A stretch of 64,000 nucleotides of DNA, taken from positions 91,742-155,741 of the forward strand of contig NZ_JACJSB010000008.1 in assembly GCF_014697585.1 (NCBI RefSeq). The letters run 5' to 3'. This document shows, one piece after another, positions 18,766 to 27,928 of this stretch. The notes beneath the pieces are model-generated. The model saw only the letters and a program-made list of their open reading frames with translations, did no database searches and was not told where the DNA came from. Source of the stretch: Dolichospermum sp. FACHB-1091. GTDB taxonomy: Bacteria > Cyanobacteriota > Cyanobacteriia > Cyanobacteriales > Nostocaceae. How positions within the stretch are numbered: the first letter of the stretch is position 1; each line of letters starts with the position of its first letter. Position numbers and translations under genes: made by a program.

Positions 18766-18873
18766 CTACCGTAATTTTCTATAACGAGTATGACGGTTTC
18801 TTCGACCACGCTTAACAGATGAGCGTGTTTCTAGCTCACTTTTAATTACAGCACCACGATGTTGTAATTCCAT
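18766..18873 (-). pseudogene. IscB (RRXRR/HNH endonuclease) bridge-helix relic
   Basis: A 35-codon frame from ATG 18873 to TAG 18766 encodes MELQHRGAVIKSELETRSSV followed by KRGRRNRHTRYRKLR. This pattern (E-x-x-HRG, a short helix, then an Arg-rich segment ending R-K/H-TRYR) is what I know from the RuvC-I/bridge-helix region of IscB, the IS200/IS605-associated ancestor of Cas9. Everything before and after is missing: an in-frame stop lies three codons upstream, and just after the TAG comes a dispersed TTTTAACCCACATTCCGCAC repeat. It is therefore a fragment and not a functional gene. No omega RNA or transposon end was identified. Confidence 0.6.
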
Positions 18874-18889
18874 TAATTTCTACAGATGT

Positions 18890-19270
18890 CTATTCAACTA
18901 CTTGCAAAGGTTTTGTCGTATCTAAATTTTTTTTATTAATTTCTGACCCCATTGGATGACTATTAGTAAGATCTATTGCTGGGACTGATTTGTTTTGTTC
19001 CTCATCAGTGCTAGGTTCATGGACAACGAGGCGATCGCAGGGAATGGTATCTGATATAATAGCACTGGCCATCATTCCTGTGTGAATTTCCATTTGTGCT
19101 TCTTTAGGAACTTCAAATACTAGTCTTTGTCCGGGGAATACCACCCTTTCAAAGTACCAGTTAGGAATATTGGAGATGCGAGCCACCTGGATCTTACTTG
19201 TGGCATTAACGTAGCAGCAGAGAATTTTCCCCGAATGCTCCGGTGGTAGAGGATCTAATATCTGAGCCAT
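18890..19270 (-). CDS. DUF1830 domain protein
   Basis: This is a 126-residue cyanobacterial protein. The conserved DUF1830 core spans residues 10-85: GKILCCYVNATSKIQVARI, IPNWYFERVVFPGQRLVFE and MEIHTGMMASAIISDTIPC. The remaining C-terminal 40 residues are polar and poorly conserved. DUF1830 is nearly restricted to cyanobacteria and has no assigned biochemical function. No signal peptide or membrane segment is visible. The gene is isolated between an IscB relic and a repeat-rich region. Confidence 0.85.
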   Translation of the reverse strand: MAQILDPLPPEHSGKILCCYVNATSKIQVARISNIPNWYFERVVFPGQRLVFEVPKEAQMEIHTGMMASAIISDTIPCDRLVVHEPSTDEEQNKSVPAIDLTNSHPMGSEINKKNLDTTKPLQVVE

Positions 19271-19561
19271 AACTAGTGGTAAGCTGATTTACGCCACAAT
19301 TTTATTTTAGTTATGTCAACCTAACACTGGATGATCCCCTGTTACTGTAACTGCGACTACCATCTGCGATTTTCTGCATTATTTATATCTAAAGTTATAT
19401 CTAGTTTCTAAAATTTTTGTAAATAAATCTATCTTTTGTTGATCAAATCCGTCATAAATAAGAATATGGCTTTTTATTCTGAATAAAACTGCTGTCAATT
19501 CTTCTTAGCTAAGAATTTCAGCCGTTACTTCCTTATCTTCATCCACCTTGGTAAATGTAAA

Positions 19562-19620
19562 TAAGTAGGTGAACGGAAAAAAACCGACATAAGTAACGAA
19601 AAGTAAAGTTGCCCAAAACC
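19562..19620 (-). repeat. 59-bp dispersed repeat, minus-strand copy
   Basis: Read on the minus strand, this segment is identical to 38698-38756 except for one G/A difference. Both copies start at GGTTTTGGGCAACTTTAC, contain TTATGTCGGTTTTTTTCCG, and are joined to a GGGAACA-type sequence on the same side. This suggests a composite repeat. Confidence 0.85.
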
Positions 19621-19621
19621 T

Positions 19622-19706
19622 CTTCCCTGTCCCCTGTTCCCTGTCCCCTGTTCCCTGTCCCCTGTTCCCTGTCCCCTGTCCCCTGTCCCCTGTTCCCTGT
19701 TCCCTG
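19622..19706. repeat. GGGAACA/GGGGACA simple repeat array
   Basis: The units TTCCCTG and TCCCCTG alternate about a dozen times on the plus strand. It is related to the arrays at 3170-3260 and 4517-4640 but lacks the CAGTTAAGAG spacer. Confidence 0.85.
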
Positions 19707-19983
19707 ACATCTATCTCCCATGAATCCCAGCAGCAAGTCATTCCTCAATTCATCAACTCAATGTTATGGTGAATGTATATGAAAATTTTGTTCATAAACC
19801 GCCTTCTATAATAAGCAAATTTTATGCAGTCCAGTTTTCAGTTTTTTGTGTAACACAAAATAACTGCAATGTCAAGGACAATCCTGATTAAGTCATATAA
19901 CTTTTGACTTTTGACTCTTGACTCCCGCTGGAACGGTACTAATTTTTCCCTCAACAACGGTAAGCAGTGCAGTTAAACCCAGT

Positions 19984-21549
19984 ATGAACCCAACTAAAAT
20001 TCTCTATGTTCGTCTTCCCTGTAACCCTATCTTTCCCATTGGGGTTGTCTATCTTTCGGATCATGTTCACAAACTATTTCCCGGTGTAGAACAGCGGATT
20101 TTTGACTTAGGTACAGTCCCACCTGTAGATTATACTTCCGCTCTAGACCGGTCTATTGATGAATTTAAACCCACACTATTAGTCTTTTCTTGGCGAGATA
20201 TTCAAATTTACGCGCCAGTAGGAGGACGAGGCGGAAATCCCCTGCAAAACGCTTTTGAATTTTACTACGCTAAAAACCCATTCATCAAATTACGTGGTGC
20301 TTTGGGCGGGTTAAGAATTTTTATAGCTTATTATGTAGAGTTATGGCGTAATCTCGGTTTGGTTAAACGGGGTTTAAAACGCGCCCAAAAATATCAGTCT
20401 CAAGCCCGTGTAGTCTTGGGTGGTGGAGCGGTAAGTGTATTCTATGAACAGTTGGGTAAAAGTTTACCTGCGGGAACAATTATTTCTGTGGGTGAGGGAG
20501 AAACACTTTTAACAAAACTGCTCAATGGTGAAGATTTCCGCAATGAACGTTGTTATGTTGTGGGAGAAAATGCACCGCGTCCACGCTTAATTCATGAACA
20601 ACCCACACCTCTAGAAAAAACAGCTTGTAATTACGATTACATTGAGACTATTTGGCCGGAATTTAGTTATTACCTGCAAGAACAAGATTTTTACATTGGT
20701 GTGCAAACTAAACGCGGTTGTCCCCATAATTGCTGTTACTGTGTTTATACTGTAGTTGAGGGTAAACAAGTCCGCATTAATCCCAGTGATGAAATTGTGG
20801 CAGAAATCCGACAATTATACAATCGTGGTATCCGTAATTTCTGGTTTACAGATGCTCAGTTTATACCTGCACGTAAATTTATTGATGATGCTGTGGAATT
20901 ACTCCAGAAAATCGTTGATTCCGGGATGTCAGATATTCATTGGGCAGCATACATTAGAGCCGACAACTTAACACCGCAATTGTGTGAGTTGATGGTAAAA
21001 ACAGGTATGAATTATTTTGAAATCGGTATTACTAGCGGTTCTCAAGAACTAGTCCGCAAAATGCGAATGGGTTACAATTTACGAACTGTTTTGCAGAACT
21101 GTCGTGATTTAAAAGCTGCCGGTTTCAATGATGTAGTTTCTGTTAATTATTCCTTTAATGTCATTGATGAACGTCCAGAAACTATTAGGCAAACTATAGC
21201 ATATCACAGGGAATTAGAACAGATTTTTGGGGTTGATAAAGTTGAACCCGCTATTTTCTTTATTGGACTACAACCCCACACCCATTTAGAGGAATATGCT
21301 TTTAAAGAGGATATTCTCAAACCGGGTTATGATCCGATGAGTTTAATGCCTTGGACCGCTAAAAAGCTTTTATGGAATCCTGAACCTCTGGGTTCTTTCT
21401 TTGGTGAAGTCTGCTTACAAGCTTGGCGACAAAATCCCAACGATTTTGGACGGGAAGTGATGAATATTTTAGAAGCCAAATTAGGTCGCGCTGATTTGGA
21501 AACGGCGCTTTCTGCACCCATACCAGAAAAGCAGTTAGTGTCAATCTAA
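19984..21549 (+). CDS. B12-binding-domain radical SAM protein
   Basis: From the ATG at 19984 the protein has 521 residues and begins MNPTKILYVRLPCNPIFPIG. The first 200 residues form a cobalamin-binding-like Rossmann domain (ARVVLGGGAVSVFYEQLG, then SVGEGETLL). The radical SAM core follows, with the 4Fe-4S motif CPHNCCYC (Cys 246, 250, 253) and the downstream strands of a TIM-barrel (NFWFTDAQFIPAR, YFEIGITSGSQELVRKMRMG). Closely similar cyanobacterial proteins carry the name photosystem II high light acclimation radical SAM protein; I recall this label but cannot verify it here. An upstream TTG at 19918 would add 22 unlikely residues. The substrate is unknown. A DICT-domain gene follows 60 bases downstream. 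Confidence 0.85.
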   Translation: MNPTKILYVRLPCNPIFPIGVVYLSDHVHKLFPGVEQRIFDLGTVPPVDYTSALDRSIDEFKPTLLVFSWRDIQIYAPVGGRGGNPLQNAFEFYYAKNPFIKLRGALGGLRIFIAYYVELWRNLGLVKRGLKRAQKYQSQARVVLGGGAVSVFYEQLGKSLPAGTIISVGEGETLLTKLLNGEDFRNERCYVVGENAPRPRLIHEQPTPLEKTACNYDYIETIWPEFSYYLQEQDFYIGVQTKRGCPHNCCYCVYTVVEGKQVRINPSDEIVAEIRQLYNRGIRNFWFTDAQFIPARKFIDDAVELLQKIVDSGMSDIHWAAYIRADNLTPQLCELMVKTGMNYFEIGITSGSQELVRKMRMGYNLRTVLQNCRDLKAAGFNDVVSVNYSFNVIDERPETIRQTIAYHRELEQIFGVDKVEPAIFFIGLQPHTHLEEYAFKEDILKPGYDPMSLMPWTAKKLLWNPEPLGSFFGEVCLQAWRQNPNDFGREVMNILEAKLGRADLETALSAPIPEKQLVSI

Positions 21550-21609
21550 GTTCAGGTGATTTCTAATCACCGCTATACGGACTAGTAAAATTCAAAAAAC
21601 CCTAATTTC

Positions 21610-23028
21610 ATGTTACAAGGTTCAATTCTCCAACAGTTAGAAGCTTCCCACCGCCATAGTTCGCGCCCAATTCATTTTGGGGTGTACTATAAGAATACCT
21701 TGGTTGCCCTCTGTCATGCTTTAGAAGACCATATTTTAACTAGAAATAATGCTCCTTTGGTAATTACGGCTTTCCAAGAGGGTAAATGGTATCTAGAAGA
21801 AGCAGTCAGATATGCAGATATCGCTCAACACAGCCAACAAATTGTCATTATGGCCGCTGCTGACGCTGGTTTTGCGGAACATCCCACTAGCCAGTTAAGT
21901 AATGTTAATCTGGTAGCATTGGCAACAGATGATCCTGTAGCTCAGGAATGGCATTTGATGATTTTATCACCTGACTACACAGCGATGGTAATTTGTCAAG
22001 AGTTATCCCCAGATGATTATGGGATTGAGGGCTTGCCAACTTCCGATTTAGAGCGGAAATTCTACGGTTTATGGACATTTGAGCCGGAATTAGTCCAGGA
22101 AACCGCAGAATTAGCGATCGCGCATATCAAAGACTATCATCCCGAATTAGCACTGAAACTTACTCAATATAAAGAGGCAATTCATACACATATATCTTCA
22201 TCAGCGGATGTGGCTACTGTCGTAGCCCGTGTTGTTGATTACCTGAAAACAGGACAGGACAACTTATCTATTCCCGTAGCATCCCATCGAAAATCTCTAG
22301 ATCGTAACTTGGTATCTAATGAAATCCAAGCATTTTTACGGATGGCGCAATTGATTGATTTAGCAGATATCAATCACCATGGTGTAGCCACGGAAGTAGC
22401 ATCTGTAGTAGAAACAATGGGGCAACTGTTAGATATACCTGCATGGCAAATTAAAAGATTACGTCTTGCGGCTTTGTTACATCGCATAGGTTCACTGCAA
22501 AACGTTGAGAGTCTGATTACTCCCAGTCACTTAACCACGGCTGATCTAGAAAAAGCACCTAGTTGTCCTCTGGCTTGTCCCCTCGTACCAGGAGCGCAAG
22601 CATTACGAATTATGCCACGATTACGGGCAATAGCACAAATTATCACCCATCAAACCGAATGGTGGAATGGAACAGGTGAACCTGCTGGTTTACTCGGTGA
22701 TGATATTCCTTTAGAATCACGAATTTTGTCACTAGCAGCAGAATTTATCAGACAAGTTAATCAGTATAAATATTTAGGTAAAAGCGAAGGGGAAATATTT
22801 TCCCAAGCTTTAGATCAGTGTCGGCAACAACAATCTACCCGCTTTGATCCTAAACTTTTAGATACCTTGACCTTATTAGTTATGGGCTTACAACAGGGAC
22901 TTGATTTATCCGTGATCACACCGAAAGTCAGCGGCGGTTTATGGTTGCTTGATTCTCGTTGGGATAGCCACAGCAAAAGCAGTGAACAAATTTCAGTATA
23001 CAGCACACCAGGGAGAATTTACGGATGA
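21610..23028 (+). CDS. DICT sensory domain protein with degenerate HD-GYP-like domain
   Basis: This protein has 472 residues. Residues 1-190 match the DICT domain, a sensory module associated with diguanylate cyclases and two-component systems, in the cyanobacterial form (RPIHFGVYYKNTLVALCHALEDHIL, FGLWTFEP-type YGLWTFEPELV). Residues about 265-430 follow the HD-GYP pattern, but the key residues have changed: the HD doublet reads HR (LLHRIG), the HH pair reads HQ (ITHQTEWWNGTGEPAGLLG) and GYP reads GEP. Catalysis of cyclic-di-GMP hydrolysis is therefore unlikely, and a binding or scaffold role is inferred. The stop overlaps the start of the pentapeptide-repeat gene by four bases (ATGA), so the two are translationally coupled. 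Confidence 0.78.
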   Translation: MLQGSILQQLEASHRHSSRPIHFGVYYKNTLVALCHALEDHILTRNNAPLVITAFQEGKWYLEEAVRYADIAQHSQQIVIMAAADAGFAEHPTSQLSNVNLVALATDDPVAQEWHLMILSPDYTAMVICQELSPDDYGIEGLPTSDLERKFYGLWTFEPELVQETAELAIAHIKDYHPELALKLTQYKEAIHTHISSSADVATVVARVVDYLKTGQDNLSIPVASHRKSLDRNLVSNEIQAFLRMAQLIDLADINHHGVATEVASVVETMGQLLDIPAWQIKRLRLAALLHRIGSLQNVESLITPSHLTTADLEKAPSCPLACPLVPGAQALRIMPRLRAIAQIITHQTEWWNGTGEPAGLLGDDIPLESRILSLAAEFIRQVNQYKYLGKSEGEIFSQALDQCRQQQSTRFDPKLLDTLTLLVMGLQQGLDLSVITPKVSGGLWLLDSRWDSHSKSSEQISVYSTPGRIYG

Positions 23029-23645
23029 TTAGCAACAATAAACAACTTCCCGGCGCAAATTTAGAAGATGAGAATCTATCTCACTTAGATCTAAGAAAGA
23101 TAAATTTAACAGGGGCGCATTTAGTAGGGACTAACTTTACTGGTTCTCAATTAGAGGGTGGCCATTTTGCGGGAGCAAACTTAATGGGTGCAAATCTGCA
23201 ACAAACTGACTTGCGGGCGAATTTAATGGGTGCAAACTTAATGCAAGCTGATTTGACTGGTGCAGATTTACGTGGTAGCAATTTGAGGGGTAGTAACTTG
23301 ATGGGAGCAATCCTGAATGATGCGTCTTTAACCGGTGCTTTTTTAAGTGGCGCTAATTTGATGGGTGTAAATTTACAAAGTAGTGATTTACGATGTGCAG
23401 ATTTACGAGGTGCTAATTTAACGAGGACTAATCTCAAATGTGCAGATTTAAGCGGCGCAGATTTGCGAGGGGCTTTACTGACTGAAGCGAATCTTGAAGA
23501 GGCTGATTTGCGAGGGGCTAACTTAGCAGGAGCGGATTTAACTGGAGCGAATTTACTTTGTGCGGAAGTAGATGCTGTGAAGTTAAATGGCGCAAGTTTA
23601 GATAAGGTATGTATTGTGGGTACAGTTTTAGAACCTAAATTTTAG
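23025..23645 (+). CDS. Pentapeptide repeat protein
   Basis: Nearly all of the 206 residues are A(D/N)LxG-type pentapeptides (for example GANLMGANLQQTDL and RGANLTRTNLKCADLSGADL) running from about residue 15 to 195. They should form a right-handed quadrilateral beta-helix. There is no signal peptide or other domain. Its ATG overlaps the stop of the DICT-HD gene, so the two proteins probably act together. Pentapeptide proteins are abundant in cyanobacteria and mostly of unknown function. Confidence 0.92.
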   Translation: MISNNKQLPGANLEDENLSHLDLRKINLTGAHLVGTNFTGSQLEGGHFAGANLMGANLQQTDLRANLMGANLMQADLTGADLRGSNLRGSNLMGAILNDASLTGAFLSGANLMGVNLQSSDLRCADLRGANLTRTNLKCADLSGADLRGALLTEANLEEADLRGANLAGADLTGANLLCAEVDAVKLNGASLDKVCIVGTVLEPKF

Positions 23646-23760
23646 AACCTAAGCAAGTTGGCAGGATCAAACAAATGTATGTATGTATGTTTAGTTTTGT
23701 AAAAAATGTAAAATGACCTATTTCTGGGATATTCGTTTAATCTAACTTTTAATTGCAATT

Positions 23761-25197
23761 ATGTGGACCGAATTAACAAAAGCGATCGCTAATTTGAATA
23801 TACCAGCCGATTGGGTAGGAATTAGAGCCGTTAAAACAACTTCTGCACACCATTATGTGCGTGATGGTTTACCTCAAAGCAACGGTAAATCATTGAATAT
23901 GGGAGCAATGATAGAAGTGATGGTTGATGGCTGTTTAGGTTATGCTGCTACTAATTCCTTAAATATTTCTAGTTTACAAAATGCTGCTAAAATCGCCTAT
24001 AAACAAGCATTAGCAGCTAGAAAATGGTGGATATATCCAATTAGTGAAAACATCCGTCCTCAAGTAGTTGGTGAATATCAATCACCATATTTAGAACCAT
24101 TTAATACTATTAGTCCTGGAGAAATAAATAATTTACTAATTAGGATTTGTCAAGGACTAAAAATTAACGATAAAATCGTGCAAACAACAGCCAGAACCAG
24201 TACACATCAAAAAGAAACCTGGTTTGTCAGTAGCAACGGTTCAGAAATATATCAAAAAATTCTCACATTGGGAAATCATTTTAGCGCCATAGCCCAAGAT
24301 GGAGAAATCGTCCAACAACGCACTAACAATGGACAAGAAGCCAACTATTATCAAGGAGGTTGGGAACTCTTCCAAGAAGATAACTTATGGCATCAAGTCC
24401 AAAAAGTTGGAGAAGAAGCCTTAGAATTATTAACAGCAGCAGAATGTCCAAATACCCGGACTAACTTAGTTTTAGCGCCGGATCAAATGATGCTACAAAT
24501 TCATGAAAGTATCGGACATCCTTTAGAAATTGATCGCATTTTAGGAGATGAACGCAACTATGCTGGGGGTAGCTTTGTTACCCAAGATGATTTTGGTAAA
24601 TTAGAATATGGTTCACCTTTGCTGAATATTACCTTTGATCCTACAGTAACAGGTGAATTTGCCAGTTATGGTTTTGATGATACTGGTGCAATAGCCACCA
24701 GAGAATATATCATTAAAAATGGGATTTTGCAAAGAGGTTTAGGCAGTTTAGAAAGTCAAACCAGAGCAAATTTACCAGGTGTTGCTTGTGCGCGGGCTTG
24801 TTCCTGGAATCGTCCTCCTATAGATAGAATGGCTAACTTGAATTTAGAACCAGGAAACGCCACCTTTGAGGAAATTATCGCCGGCATAGAACATGGTATT
24901 TACATGGAATCTAACCGTTCTTGGTCAATAGATGATCAACGTTATAAATTTCAATTTGGTTGCGAATATGCCAAATTAATTGAAAACGGTAAATTGACAA
25001 AAACCCTACGAAATCCTAACTATCGTGCCACTACTCCAGAATTTTGGCATAGTTTAATTCAAGTTGGAGATAATAGCAATTGGCAAATTTATGGAGCGCC
25101 TCATTGCGGTAAAGGAGAACCAAATCAAATGATTTTTGTAGGCCATGGTTCACCAGTTTGTGCATTTGCAAATGTGGAAGTTTTTGGTGGTGGTTGA
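23761..25197 (+). CDS. tldD: TldD-family metallopeptidase subunit
   Basis: This is a 478-residue member of the TldD/PmbA (U62) family. The zinc-binding motif HESIGHPLEIDR is at residues 248-259 and the conserved GxYxxxx loop is recognisable in HGIYMESNRSWSIDDQRYKF near the C-terminus. Together with its partner TldE it forms a heterodimeric peptidase that cleaves unfolded or leader peptides, such as those of microcins and CcdA in Escherichia coli. The TldE/PmbA partner is at 26057, but an unrelated Uma2 gene lies in between. No peptide precursor gene was recognised nearby, and in cyanobacteria the pair is usually housekeeping. Confidence 0.88.
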   Translation: MWTELTKAIANLNIPADWVGIRAVKTTSAHHYVRDGLPQSNGKSLNMGAMIEVMVDGCLGYAATNSLNISSLQNAAKIAYKQALAARKWWIYPISENIRPQVVGEYQSPYLEPFNTISPGEINNLLIRICQGLKINDKIVQTTARTSTHQKETWFVSSNGSEIYQKILTLGNHFSAIAQDGEIVQQRTNNGQEANYYQGGWELFQEDNLWHQVQKVGEEALELLTAAECPNTRTNLVLAPDQMMLQIHESIGHPLEIDRILGDERNYAGGSFVTQDDFGKLEYGSPLLNITFDPTVTGEFASYGFDDTGAIATREYIIKNGILQRGLGSLESQTRANLPGVACARACSWNRPPIDRMANLNLEPGNATFEEIIAGIEHGIYMESNRSWSIDDQRYKFQFGCEYAKLIENGKLTKTLRNPNYRATTPEFWHSLIQVGDNSNWQIYGAPHCGKGEPNQMIFVGHGSPVCAFANVEVFGGG

Positions 25198-25309
25198 CGA
25201 ATTATGTTTCGCAATGTTTAATGAGCTTGGGTTAAGTGATAAGGAAATGTATTGATCTTTAACTAATTAATGCTACAATAAACAAGTAGCTACTTGATGC
25301 CATATCAAT

Positions 25310-26053
25310 ATGATCATTGCTCAAGAATTAGAATCACAACAAGACATCTCCGCAGATGTAATATTTCCCCCAAGTGATTTATATAGTGATGAACCGACCG
25401 TGGAAACAGAACTACATCTAGAGCAAATTATGCTCTTAATCAAATGTCTCAAATGGTTATGGAAAGATAGATATGATTTCTATGCTGCGGGAAATTTGAC
25501 TATTTACTATAGTCCTAACCAAAAAAAATCGGAATATTTCCGCGGTCCAGATTTTTTTGTTGTCTTGGGAACTGAACGTAAAACCCGTAAAAGTTGGGTA
25601 GTTTGGGAAGAAGACGGTAAATATCCTAATTTCATTTTAGAAATTCTTTCACCCAGTACAGCCAATACTGATAAAGAATATAAAAAAGAAATTTATCAAA
25701 ATACTTTCCGCACACCAGATTATTTTTGGTTTGACCCTTATACATTAGAATTTGCAGGTTTTTATTTAACAAATGGAAAATATCAACCTTTAGAACCCAA
25801 TGAAAAAGGACATTTATGGAGTGAGCAGTTAGGTTTATACTTAGGAATTAACCAAGGTCTGTTAAGGTATTTTACCCCAGCAGGAGAGTTAGTCCCTACA
25901 CCCGAAGAAACCGCCCAAGAAGAAACTAGAAAAACAGCAATACAAGCCCAAAGAGCCGAAAAAGAATCCCAAAGAGCAGAATGGGAAGCTAGAAGAGCCG
26001 AACGTTTAGCAGCAAAATTGCGAGAATTAAATATTGATCCAGATACAATTTAA
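25310..26053 (+). CDS. Uma2-family (DUF820) putative endonuclease
   Basis: This 247-residue protein has the PD-(D/E)XK-like fold signature of the Uma2/DUF820 family: YFRGPDFFVVLG near residue 75 and WVVWEEDGKYPNFILEILSPST near 105-125. These supply the catalytic Asp, Glu and hydroxyl residues. The last 45 residues are a highly charged coiled coil of RAEKESQRAEWEARRAERL type, common in cyanobacterial members. Uma2 genes occur in dozens of copies per cyanobacterial genome and their role is unproven. It lies between tldD and tldE, 112 bases after the first and 3 bases before the second, so it is probably co-transcribed with tldE. Confidence 0.88.
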   Translation: MIIAQELESQQDISADVIFPPSDLYSDEPTVETELHLEQIMLLIKCLKWLWKDRYDFYAAGNLTIYYSPNQKKSEYFRGPDFFVVLGTERKTRKSWVVWEEDGKYPNFILEILSPSTANTDKEYKKEIYQNTFRTPDYFWFDPYTLEFAGFYLTNGKYQPLEPNEKGHLWSEQLGLYLGINQGLLRYFTPAGELVPTPEETAQEETRKTAIQAQRAEKESQRAEWEARRAERLAAKLRELNIDPDTI

Positions 26054-26056
26054 ACC

Positions 26057-27406
26057 ATGAAAATTGAAGAATTATCAACTTTAGAAAAAACCTTTAATCA
26101 ACTTCTGGAAACTCTACTGCTTAAAAAAGCAGAGCATGAACATTTTACCATCAGACTTAGCAGCGAAAGCAGTCAATTTACCCGGTTTAATTCTGCTAAA
26201 GTTAGACAGACAGGCTATGTTGATGATGGTTCGATTCAATTGACATTAATGGCCAATCAACGTAGTAGTTTTCGTCAGTTTCCCTGGACAAATAATTGGG
26301 AAATAGATTGGGAATTAGCTGATACAGCTTTACAAGAATTACGTGATGAATTACCATTGTTACCAATTGATCCTTATTTGGTTCTACCATCAGGAAATAA
26401 TACCAGTCGAGAGTTTAATATTGGTAAATTATTAACTCCAGAAATATTAGTTCCCAGAATTTTGGAAACTGTGAATAATTTGGATTTTACTGGTATGTAT
26501 GCGGGAGGAATTGTCATCAGAGGTTATGGTGATTCTAGTGGACAAAAACACTGGTTTACAACTGATTCATTTAATTTAGATTATTCCTTATTTATGGCAT
26601 CAAAACAAGCTGTAAAGGTAACTTTTGCCGGAAGTGAGTGGAATGAAGCTGCTTATTTAGCTAAAATAAATGATGGGAAACAGCAATTAGAAATCCTATC
26701 TCGTCCAGTTAAAGAATTACCAAAAGGACAATACAAAACCTATTTTGCTCCCGCTGCGGTAGCTGGTTTATTGGGTATGCTTTCCTGGGGTGCTATCAGT
26801 GAAGCTGATATTCAACAAGGTAATAGTGCTTTAGCTGCTTTATCCCGTCAAGAAAAACAACTTTCACCAAAATTCACTTTAAAAGAAAATTTTAAAAGTG
26901 GTTTAGTTCCTCGCTTTAATAATTTGGGGGAAATGGCTGCACCAGAATTAACTTTAATTGCAAAAGGTATTTTAATTAATAGTTTAGTTAATTCTCGCAC
27001 AGCAAAGGAATACAATAAACCAGCTAATGGTGCGAATATTTCAGAAACTTTACGTTCTCCAGAAATCAGCCCCGGTAATTTGAGTTTTGAGCAGATTTTA
27101 CCCAGTTTAGATACAGGATTATATGTTTCTAATTTACATTATTTGAATTGGAGCGATCGCCCATCTGGTAGAATTACAGGTATGACTCGTTATGCTTGCT
27201 TTTGGGTAGAAAATGGCGAAATAATTGCCCCCATTGCTAATCTCCGCTTTGATGAAAGTCTCTATCGTTTTTGGGGAGCAGAAAATTTAGTTGATTTCAC
27301 CGACTTCCAAGAATTTATTCCCGAAGTCGGAACTTACGAAAATCGGCAATTAGGAGGTAGTTTAGTTCCTGGTATGTTAGTGGAAAATTTCACCTATACC
27401 TTATAA
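26057..27406 (+). CDS. TldE/PmbA-family metallopeptidase partner subunit
   Basis: This is a 449-residue TldE-like protein. It shares the TldD/PmbA fold (IVIRGYGDSSGQKHWF in the middle; LRSPEISPGNLSFEQILPSLDTGLYVSNL and NWSDRPSGRITGMTRYACFWVENGEI at the C-terminus). It lacks the HExxxH zinc motif, which fits the non-catalytic partner of TldD. The ATG lies three bases after the Uma2 stop codon, indicating co-translation. A HIP1 site occurs within the coding region near 27151. Confidence 0.85.
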   Translation: MKIEELSTLEKTFNQLLETLLLKKAEHEHFTIRLSSESSQFTRFNSAKVRQTGYVDDGSIQLTLMANQRSSFRQFPWTNNWEIDWELADTALQELRDELPLLPIDPYLVLPSGNNTSREFNIGKLLTPEILVPRILETVNNLDFTGMYAGGIVIRGYGDSSGQKHWFTTDSFNLDYSLFMASKQAVKVTFAGSEWNEAAYLAKINDGKQQLEILSRPVKELPKGQYKTYFAPAAVAGLLGMLSWGAISEADIQQGNSALAALSRQEKQLSPKFTLKENFKSGLVPRFNNLGEMAAPELTLIAKGILINSLVNSRTAKEYNKPANGANISETLRSPEISPGNLSFEQILPSLDTGLYVSNLHYLNWSDRPSGRITGMTRYACFWVENGEIIAPIANLRFDESLYRFWGAENLVDFTDFQEFIPEVGTYENRQLGGSLVPGMLVENFTYTL

Positions 27407-27533
27407 TTTGATAATTTTGATAATTTGGAATTTTCGGTTTTTATAACTCAACCCCAGGTTTATAAGCCCATTAAGGTTGGTTTTGTATGTGTAGATGCGG
27501 TTTCTAACTGCTGGCTTAACTGCATTGGTCATC

Positions 27534-27767
27534 TTAGGGAAAATTATCCCATGCTTGGGCAACCAACTTACTTAACCAGCGTCTTTGTTGTTGATTTAAC
27601 ATCTGGTCATCTTCCAACACCTGAGCGGTTAATTGGTCTAAAGACTGACCCTGAGAACGAACAACTTTAACTACACCAGCGATTACCGCAGCTACTAATT
27701 CTTCATCAACTGGCTGTTTTCTCAGTGCAGAAATTTCTTGGGGACTGTCTGGGATAGGATAATTCAT
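27534..27767 (-). CDS. Small conserved hypothetical protein
   Basis: This 77-residue protein (MNYPIPDSPQEISALRKQPV...) is helical and charged, with no signal peptide, membrane segment or recognised domain. Segments such as DEELVAAVIAGVVKVVRSQGQSLD look like a folded helical protein and not like chance translation. The opposite-strand frame 27425-27670 is less convincing. It is convergent with tldE. Its function is unknown. Confidence 0.55.
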   Translation of the reverse strand: MNYPIPDSPQEISALRKQPVDEELVAAVIAGVVKVVRSQGQSLDQLTAQVLEDDQMLNQQQRRWLSKLVAQAWDNFP

Positions 27768-27928
27768 GGCTAATGTTTACAAAATTTACAATATGAACAA
27801 TAAACTTGATTAATCATTAAAATTCTTCATGGAATCTTTATGAAACTAATTAGGGCAGAGTTTAACCTAGTTTCTGCCTTTTTTAACTCTGTCTAGGTGA
27901 GTAGATTTACGAGGAATACGAGGACAAA

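Larger units (their letters stand above)
19271..19983. other. Repeat-rich intergenic region
   Basis: These 713 bases contain no credible gene. They hold a 59-base dispersed repeat (19562-19620), a GGGAACA/GGGGACA simple array (19622-19706) and, near 19905, a TTTTGACTTTTGACTCTTGAC direct repeat just upstream of the radical SAM gene. Three overlapping open frames on the minus strand come only from the simple array. Confidence 0.6.

Noticed and set aside
19505..19748. Three overlapping minus-strand frames rich in Gly, Gln, Thr and Arg
   Set aside because: They are produced by translating the GGGAACA/GGGGACA simple array in all three frames.
27425..27670. 81-codon plus-strand frame opposite the small hypothetical gene
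   Set aside because: It is less protein-like than the minus-strand frame 27534-27767 and lacks a start signal.
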